Below, piece after piece: positions 58,931 through 64,000 of a stretch of DNA of 64,000 nt (its first letter is position 1; each line of letters opens with the position of its first letter). Origin of the DNA: Streptomyces diacarni (lineage in GTDB: Bacteria > Actinomycetota > Actinomycetes > Streptomycetales > Streptomycetaceae); the NCBI RefSeq assembly GCF_003323715.1, contig NZ_QOIN01000019.1, positions 1 through 64,000 of the forward strand, in the 5' to 3' direction. The position numbers and the translations under genes were made by a program. The notes beneath the pieces were generated by a model, which was not told the origin of the DNA, ran no database searches, and saw only the letters and a program-made list of their open reading frames with translations.

Positions 58931-61858
58931 TCACCGGTGTGCGGGGAACTGCACCACCTGCTGGTAGGTCGGGCGGTTCTGCCAGTTGGTCAGATCGTCG
59001 GTGATGCCGCCCAGCGGACGCTGCTGGATGGAGTCGGCGCACCACTGATCGCCCGCCTCGCACACGTCGTCACCCGGGTACGTCGTCTCCGCCGGGGTCT
59101 TCGCGGCCTCGGCAAGCGTGCTCAGCAGGGTCGCACGGCACTGTGCCACGTCACCCGCGCCGCAGAACTTCCGCGGTGCCGCGCCCGGTACCTTCTCGCC
59201 CAGGACGTTGCGCAGGTCCTTGTGCACGTAGGACCACCATCCGTGCTGGAAGGCCGAGCCCTTGTGGGCCACGCCGTCGCCTGGGGTGGAGGGCGTCTCG
59301 TCGACCTGCAGCGCGTTCGTCAGCGCGTCGTAGAGTTCCCCTCCCAGGGCGGGACGGAACGCGCCCTCGACCAGCAGCGGCCACCAGGCGTCCATCAGCC
59401 GGATGGCGTCGGAGTGGGCATAGGTCTTGCTGCCGGGGCCGGTCTCCTTGCGCTCCGCACCGTCCTCGAGCCAGCTGCGGAGGCCGTCGACGGCCTCCTT
59501 CTGGCCGGGGTCCGTGATCTTCTCGGTGTCGATGACCTTCAGCAGTTCGGGCAGTAGCGCCTCGCCGCGCAGGTCGGTGACGGCCGCGTCCTCCATGGCG
59601 CGGGTCAGGGAGGCGCGCGAGACCTTCTTGCCGTCGCTGATCAGATCCTTGATCCGGTTGTCGAGGAGATCGCTGCGGTAGACGGGCCCGTCGCCGAAGC
59701 CGGCCACGGTGTATCCCTTGGCGATCTTGTTGTTCCAGGACTCGTAGTAGTCCTGGTCGATGTCGTTGGGATGCTCGCCGAAGGGCGTGTTCGGGACCGT
59801 GTTGGTCTCCGGGTCCCAGTCCCGCCACTCGGTCTTCTCGCTCGCCCTGATGGGCAGGTTCGGATCCACCCCAGGACTGCGCGTCGGGTTGAGGCCGGAG
59901 TTGTAGTAGGCCGTGTGCTCGGCGTCGGCGTAGAACCAGTTGAAGGTGTAGCCGATCTTCGAGGCGGCTTTCTGGAAACTCTCGGGCCCCTTCACCGCTT
60001 CGGGGTCGTTGAACATCTGGAAGCCGATCAGCGTGTCGACCTCGTGCCGGTAGGTGGAGCGCAGCGTGGTGTACGCGACCGGCTTGCCGTCGACGGTGGC
60101 CCGGTAGCGGACCACCCCGTACTTCGTCCGGTGCGCGACCAGCTTGTACGAGCCCTTCTCGGTGCCGTCGGCGATGGTCGGGCTCCAGGCGTTCTCGCGG
60201 ACGAGCTTCTCCATCGGCGTGCAGGTTCCGTGGAACATGTACGCGGTCGAGTTCTTCGTCGCGGGGCTGCCGTCGGTGTTGCACAGGTCGACGGCGTAGG
60301 TGTCGGTCATGTTCTGGTTGGCCGAGGTGGCGCTCCAGGCGTAGTCCTGGCCGCGCCCGAGCTGCACGTACAGGTTGAGTCCGGCGAAGGCGGCGCCACG
60401 GGCGCTGAGACCGGGGCCCTGGATCTCCTGGAGCATCAGCAACTGCGGTGCGAAGTAGCCGGTCTGCGGGCCGAAGACGGCCACGGGGTTGCCGGTGTCG
60501 GTGTGCTTGCCGGAGACCACGAGGGCGTTGGACATGCCGTGCTTGCGCGAGAAGAGGTCCTTGGGAAGGACGCCGTCGGACAGTGTCCCCTTGGCCTTCG
60601 CCAGCTTCGGCTTGTGGCGGAGGTTGGCCTTCGCGGTGTCCGAGCGGTCCCGCGCCTCGTCGGCGGCGGCACCGCCCTCCTCACCGCCGGTTCCCCCGTC
60701 GGCCTTCCGCTTCCCCTTCCCCTTCCCCTTCGCCTTGGCCTTCGCACCGTCCGCGGCTGATCCCGTGGGGTCGTAGACGACCTGCTGCTTGCTCACCGAG
60801 CCCGGGTCGGGCATGGCGACCCCGTGCGGGTTCTCGGGGCTGGCCGCGTAGTCGAACCGCTGGCCGTCGTGGAGGGTGAGGTCGGCCTCCGGGTCGTTCT
60901 GCATCCGGAAGGCCTGGTAGACCTTCTCGCCCTTTTCCTTGCCGTACTTGTGCTGGGCGGCCTGCTTGACGAGGGCGGCGGCGACCTGCTCACCACCGCC
61001 CGCGCCGAACAGGGCGCTGATGACGGTGCCGATGGCGACCAGGTCGGTGGGCTCGAACGGCTCGATCCCCTCGCCGGTGAGGATGTTGGCGTTGCCGGTC
61101 AGGTCGTACTCGCCGGGGAAGTACAGTCCCTTCTTCGCCTCGTCGATGTACCGGTTGAGCCCCTTCAGGTAGGCGGTGACGTCCTCGTAGGCCTGCCGTC
61201 CCCGCGGCCCGGAGTCGCGTACCCGGTCGACCTGTGCCTTCAGCTCGCTCTCCTTGTAGGCGCCGCCCAGGTAGAACTGCTGCTCCAACTGCCGGTTGCC
61301 CTCGGCGCCGCCCGCGAAGGAGGTCAGTTGGCCGCGGCCGATGTGCCGGAAGACGTCCATCATCCACAGCCGGTCCTGGCCGGCCGCGTACCCGGCCCCG
61401 TACTCCGTGCCGGCGCGGGTCGTCCCCTTGATGTGCGGAATCCCGGTCGTGTCCCGGGTGATGGTGACGTCCTTGCGTCCGCCCGGGTTCTTCCGGCTCT
61501 CCACCTGGTCGTCGGGGACACCGAAGGAGGCGTCGTTGAAGAAGGTGCTGAGCTTGCCGTTGGTCAGGCCCGCGTAGTTGTCCACCAGGTCGGCGTACTT
61601 GCCCAACTGGTCGTCGGTGTGCTTGGGCTTGGCGCCGGTGATCTTGTTGAGGATGATCTGCGCCGCGGTGGCCGAGCCGTTCTGCCCTGGCGGCAGGATG
61701 TCGTGGCACTGCCCCTCGCAGTAGTCCGTCACCTCAGAGGGCGTCGCGCCGCTACGCTCCGGCGCGGCGCGCGCGGTGGGAGCGGCGACCGCGAGCGAGG
61801 GTGCCGCGGTCACCACCAGACAGGCTGCCGTGACCAGGCCGGTCCATCGTTTCCGCAT
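58931..61858 (-). CDS. secreted penicillin acylase family protein (Ntn hydrolase)
   Basis: A 975-residue precursor of a secreted N-terminal-nucleophile amidohydrolase that cleaves acyl amides (beta-lactam side chains, acyl-homoserine lactones or lipopeptide acyl groups). Signal peptide WTGLVTAACLVVTAAPSLAVA. The A-chain has ITRDTTGIPHIKGTTRAGTEYGAGYAAGQDRLWMMDVFRH. The likely autoproteolysis site precedes Ser in KHGMSNALVVSGKHTD, the beta-chain nucleophile. A linker insertion of about 60 residues (AKAKGKGKGKRKADGG, then acidic) enlarges the spacer peptide. ATG at 61858 follows GGAGGAGC. A TetR gene is divergent across a 27-bp palindrome. Confidence 0.92.
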   Translation of the reverse strand: MRKRWTGLVTAACLVVTAAPSLAVAAPTARAAPERSGATPSEVTDYCEGQCHDILPPGQNGSATAAQIILNKITGAKPKHTDDQLGKYADLVDNYAGLTNGKLSTFFNDASFGVPDDQVESRKNPGGRKDVTITRDTTGIPHIKGTTRAGTEYGAGYAAGQDRLWMMDVFRHIGRGQLTSFAGGAEGNRQLEQQFYLGGAYKESELKAQVDRVRDSGPRGRQAYEDVTAYLKGLNRYIDEAKKGLYFPGEYDLTGNANILTGEGIEPFEPTDLVAIGTVISALFGAGGGEQVAAALVKQAAQHKYGKEKGEKVYQAFRMQNDPEADLTLHDGQRFDYAASPENPHGVAMPDPGSVSKQQVVYDPTGSAADGAKAKAKGKGKGKRKADGGTGGEEGGAAADEARDRSDTAKANLRHKPKLAKAKGTLSDGVLPKDLFSRKHGMSNALVVSGKHTDTGNPVAVFGPQTGYFAPQLLMLQEIQGPGLSARGAAFAGLNLYVQLGRGQDYAWSATSANQNMTDTYAVDLCNTDGSPATKNSTAYMFHGTCTPMEKLVRENAWSPTIADGTEKGSYKLVAHRTKYGVVRYRATVDGKPVAYTTLRSTYRHEVDTLIGFQMFNDPEAVKGPESFQKAASKIGYTFNWFYADAEHTAYYNSGLNPTRSPGVDPNLPIRASEKTEWRDWDPETNTVPNTPFGEHPNDIDQDYYESWNNKIAKGYTVAGFGDGPVYRSDLLDNRIKDLISDGKKVSRASLTRAMEDAAVTDLRGEALLPELLKVIDTEKITDPGQKEAVDGLRSWLEDGAERKETGPGSKTYAHSDAIRLMDAWWPLLVEGAFRPALGGELYDALTNALQVDETPSTPGDGVAHKGSAFQHGWWSYVHKDLRNVLGEKVPGAAPRKFCGAGDVAQCRATLLSTLAEAAKTPAETTYPGDDVCEAGDQWCADSIQQRPLGGITDDLTNWQNRPTYQQVVQFPAHR

Positions 61859-62188
61859 CTGGCGCTCCTCCAGACGATCGCTGCTCGACGGGGCGCGCCG
61901 CGAGGCCGGCCTGCCGCGTCCTGTGACCGGCACAGAATGCGGGCGCCGGATGACCAGGTCAACCGTCCCGGACGCTTGACCTGCCCAGGTGCCCTGACGG
62001 ACCCTCAAGCTGCTCTCTGCCCGTATCCACCGCGCACAAATCGGGCCCCAGTCGCCCAAACCCAGGCAGCCCGCGTCCCGTTGAAGCCCGCCGTACGAGA
62101 CCGCCCCCGGCTCCCCGCACGGCCTCCACGCAACTTTCACCGTCGCCGTCCGCGGCGAGCCGGCCCGGACCCGAGGAGGAAGCCGACC
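61859..62188. other. divergent intergenic region between the penicillin acylase and TetR genes
   Basis: 330 bp. It holds the promoter/operator at 61934-61982. The rightward half is unremarkable apart from CCGAGGAGGAAG, the TetR ribosome-binding site near 62171-62182. Frames running through it are extensions without conserved sequence. Confidence 0.6.
61934..61982 (-). promoter_or_regulatory. acylase promoter overlapped by a 27-bp TetR-type palindrome
   Basis: Leftward promoter: TTGACC (complement of 61957-61962), 17-bp spacer, CATTCT (complement of 61934-61939). Palindrome: AGGTCAACCGTCC, centre C, GGACGCTTGACCT (61956-61982); 12 of 13 arm positions pair. It covers the -35 element. The size and position are right for the TetR protein encoded at 62189. 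Confidence 0.8.
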
Positions 62189-62800
62189 ATGGAACGGCTG
62201 CCGTCGACGCAACGGCGCAGACAACTGGTGGAAGCGGCCATCCGCGTGATGACCCGCGACGGTGTCGCACGGGCGACGACCCGCTCCATCTGCGCCGAGG
62301 CCGGCGTCTCGCTCAGCGTCTTCCACTACTGCTTCGACTCCAAGCAGGCGTTGATCGAGGACGTCATGGAGACGATCACCGCGCACTCGGTGACGCCCGT
62401 CGCCGCACGCATCCAGCCCACCGACGACATGCGCCAGAGCGTCAGGGCCGCGCTCGACACCTACTGGGGCCATGTGCTCGCCCACCCCGACGAGCACATG
62501 CTCACCTACGAACTCACCCAGTACGCCCTGCGCCAGCCCGGCTTCGAGTACCTGGCCAGGCGCCAGTACGAGCAGTACGCTGCCGCCAACCGCGACCTCA
62601 TCGAGCACCTGTGCGCGGACCTCGGCCTGCGGCTCCTCGTTCCGCCCGAGACCCTGGTGCGCTACCTCGCCTCGATGATCGACGGCCTCACTCTCAACTA
62701 CCTCGTCCTCGGTGACGGCGAGGGCGCCGCCGCCGTCCTCGACGCGCTCGCCGCACACGTCGTCTCTCTCCTGGCGCACCGGGACGCCCCCGAGCGATGA
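62189..62800 (+). CDS. TetR-family repressor, divergent from the penicillin acylase
   Basis: A 203-residue TetR protein: HTH in VEAAIRVMTRDGVARATTRSICAEAGVSLSVFHYCFDSKQALI; C-terminal domain of the TetR_C type with HPDEHMLTYELTQYALRQPG. ATG at 62189 follows GAGGAGGA; the open frame extends much further upstream but crosses the palindrome and has no conserved sequence. It faces the acylase gene across the 27-bp palindrome and probably represses it and itself. The O-methyltransferase gene follows 77 bp later in the same direction. Confidence 0.93.
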   Translation: MERLPSTQRRRQLVEAAIRVMTRDGVARATTRSICAEAGVSLSVFHYCFDSKQALIEDVMETITAHSVTPVAARIQPTDDMRQSVRAALDTYWGHVLAHPDEHMLTYELTQYALRQPGFEYLARRQYEQYAAANRDLIEHLCADLGLRLLVPPETLVRYLASMIDGLTLNYLVLGDGEGAAAVLDALAAHVVSLLAHRDAPER

Positions 62801-62877
62801 GCCGCGTGTCACGGACGCCTACGCCCCACCGCGGTCGGCGACGGTGGTGTGACACACCCGAAGACAGGAGCGAACCG

Positions 62878-63912
62878 GTGACCTCCACCCAGGACGACCA
62901 GCCGACCGGCGTGCCGGCACCCGCCCCCGTCGGCCCTTTGCGCGACCTGATGTACGGGCACATCCACGCCTCGGCCCTGCGCGCCGTCGTGGAGCACAAG
63001 ATCGCCGACCTTCTCGCGGACGGGCCCCGCACCGCGGAAGAACTGGCCGATCGCTCGGGCACCCGGGCCGATCCGCTGCGCCGGGTGCTGCGGCTGCTGG
63101 CCGCGCGCGGTCTCTTCCACGAGGAGGACGGCGCCTTCACCCTCACCGACAGCGGGACGGCCCTGCGCACGGACGTCCCCGGCTCGCAGCACGCCCCCGT
63201 CCTGATGTTCACGGACGAGATGTTCCGCCTGGCCGCGGCCGGTATCCCCGGCGCCGTGCGCAGCGGAGAGCCCGGCTTCGACGCGGCCTACGGCTGTTCC
63301 TTCTTCGATCACCTGGCCGCGGCGCCCGACAAGAGCCGGCTCTTCGACGCCGCGATGACCTCGCGTCCCGGCACCGTCAACGCACACATCACCGACGGCT
63401 ACCCGTTCCCGGACAGCGGCAAGGTCGTCGACGTCGGCGGCGGCAGGGGCGGGCTTCTGCGCGACCTCCTCACCCGCTTCCCCGGCCTGACCGGCGTGCT
63501 CTACGACCGGCCGGGGACCGTCGCCGAACACCTGCTGGACGCACCGGAGCTGGAGGGGCGCTGGAGCACCGAGGGCGGCGACTTCTTCACCGCGGTGCCC
63601 GCGGGCGGTGACCTCTACCTCCTCAAGAACGTCCTCCACGACTGGGCCGACGAGGACTGCCTGCGCATTCTCGGAGCCGTGCGGGCGGCGATGACGCCGG
63701 GCGCCCGCCTGCTGGTGATCGACGCGGTGCTGCCGGACGACGGCACCCCGCACCCCGCACTCGACCTGGACATCGTCATGCTCATGGTCCTCAGGGGCCG
63801 GGAGCGCACCGCCGCGGACTTCCGGATGCTGCTGGACAGTTCCGGGTTCCGGCTCAACCGCATCGCCGAGACCCCGTCCCTCTCTTCGCTCATCGAGGCG
63901 GAGGCGGTCTGA
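62878..63912 (+). CDS. SAM-dependent O-methyltransferase (plant-type/polyketide tailoring family)
   Basis: A 344-residue methyltransferase with an N-terminal winged-helix dimerisation domain (LADLLADGPRTAEELADRSGTRADPLRRVLRLLAARGLF) and a SAM domain: KVVDVGGGRGGLLRDLL, LYDRPGTV, GDFFTAVPAGGDLYLLKNVLHDWADEDC with the catalytic-base His in the LHDW motif. GTG at 62878 has CAGGAG upstream. Relatives tailor aromatic polyketides and related phenolics (DnrK type); its substrate is unknown. It lies behind the TetR gene at the right edge; no other biosynthetic genes are in the window. Confidence 0.88.
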   Translation: MTSTQDDQPTGVPAPAPVGPLRDLMYGHIHASALRAVVEHKIADLLADGPRTAEELADRSGTRADPLRRVLRLLAARGLFHEEDGAFTLTDSGTALRTDVPGSQHAPVLMFTDEMFRLAAAGIPGAVRSGEPGFDAAYGCSFFDHLAAAPDKSRLFDAAMTSRPGTVNAHITDGYPFPDSGKVVDVGGGRGGLLRDLLTRFPGLTGVLYDRPGTVAEHLLDAPELEGRWSTEGGDFFTAVPAGGDLYLLKNVLHDWADEDCLRILGAVRAAMTPGARLLVIDAVLPDDGTPHPALDLDIVMLMVLRGRERTAADFRMLLDSSGFRLNRIAETPSLSSLIEAEAV

Positions 63913-64000
63913 GCCGCGCAGGCGCCCGCCCTGTGAGATGAATCTCGGAGAATTCACCGGACAGCTGGGCAACTGGCCATGCTTGCGTCTTTTGCCGGGT
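63913..64000. other. non-coding right edge
   Basis: 88 bp after the O-methyltransferase stop. GAGATGAATCTC is a small inverted repeat (63936-63947); no gene start or strong terminator is visible. Confidence 0.5.

Noticed and set aside
60824..62188. N-terminal extension of the TetR frame at 62189
   Set aside because: It runs antisense through the acylase and across the 27-bp palindrome and lacks conserved sequence. The ATG at 62189 has a strong ribosome site.
62878..63912. Edge of a secondary-metabolite cluster
   Set aside because: The O-methyltransferase alone is not enough; no synthase, cyclase or resistance gene accompanies it in the window, and what lies to the right is not visible.
1..64000. 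Mobile element, prophage or defence island
   Set aside because: No transposase, integrase, phage, toxin-antitoxin or restriction gene is recognisable, and no tRNA-flanked direct repeats were seen by eye. Codon bias is uniform apart from low-complexity inserts.

Overview
The window looks like a Streptomyces (or close actinomycete) chromosomal segment. Evidence: very high GC with strong third-position bias, frequent GTG/TTG starts, GTGA/ATGA gene overlaps, and typical streptomycete families (SecDF fusion, SigB/F-type sigma factor, TraR/DksA zinc-finger proteins, PF04672 methyltransferase, roadblock/LC7 proteins, many TetR/GntR/LacI regulators, secreted hydrolases). About 54 genes are supported. 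I found no tRNA, rRNA, transposase, integrase or CRISPR array. The mix of catabolic islands, each with its own regulator, suggests an accessory or arm-proximal region rather than core chromosome.

Layout. (1) 0.3-6.7 kb: an AurF-like di-iron oxygenase with a ferredoxin-fused FprA-type reductase, a SAM methyltransferase, a 14-TM MFS exporter and a truncated SDR remnant. (2) 6.8-15.4 kb: a leftward oligosaccharide-utilisation locus (solute-binding protein, two permeases, LacI regulator, clan-A glycosidase, GH3 glycosidase) with a candidate operator in front of it. (3) 15.5-23.8 kb: a secreted SGNH esterase and amidase; a TetR-controlled SnoaL-like/NmrA-like pair with two clear operators; an iron-box-preceded siderophore-binding-like protein; a prolyl oligopeptidase. 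(4) 23.9-28.9 kb: a sialic-acid-type catabolic operon (lyase, ROK kinase, NanE epimerase, MFS transporter) divergent from a FadR-type regulator. (5) 29.1-34.2 kb: a GntR/UTRA regulator, two DAO-family flavoenzymes and a sodium:solute symporter, probably uptake and oxidation of an amine or N-methyl amino acid. (6) 34.2-37.2 kb: a TetR with twin operators, a Tet(X)-like flavin monooxygenase and a secreted endonuclease I. (7) 37.6-40.3 kb: a compact operon of three roadblock/LC7-like proteins plus a DUF4388-like/winged-helix protein, with no GTPase. (8) 40.4-49.1 kb: SecDF, a small secreted protein, a NarL-type two-component system, two TraR/DksA zinc fingers coupled to a short MreB-like protein, and a solitary cytochrome oxidase subunit I. 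(9) 49.3-54.1 kb: class III aminotransferase and methylmalonate-semialdehyde dehydrogenase divergent from a PucR regulator. (10) 54.2-64 kb: a trypsin-like protease, DinB protein, 56-residue acidic protein, sigma factor with an unusual C-terminal extension, Ppx/GppA phosphatase, penicillin acylase divergent from a TetR around a 27-bp palindrome, and an O-methyltransferase.

Regulatory DNA is unusually readable: at least six strong operator-like palindromes lie beside a cognate regulator gene, and several perfect convergent terminators separate the modules. I did not find a convincing defence or mobile system. The least explained units are the GTPase-less roadblock operon, the TraR-TraR-MreB-like operon and the sigma factor with an apparent extra DNA-binding tail.
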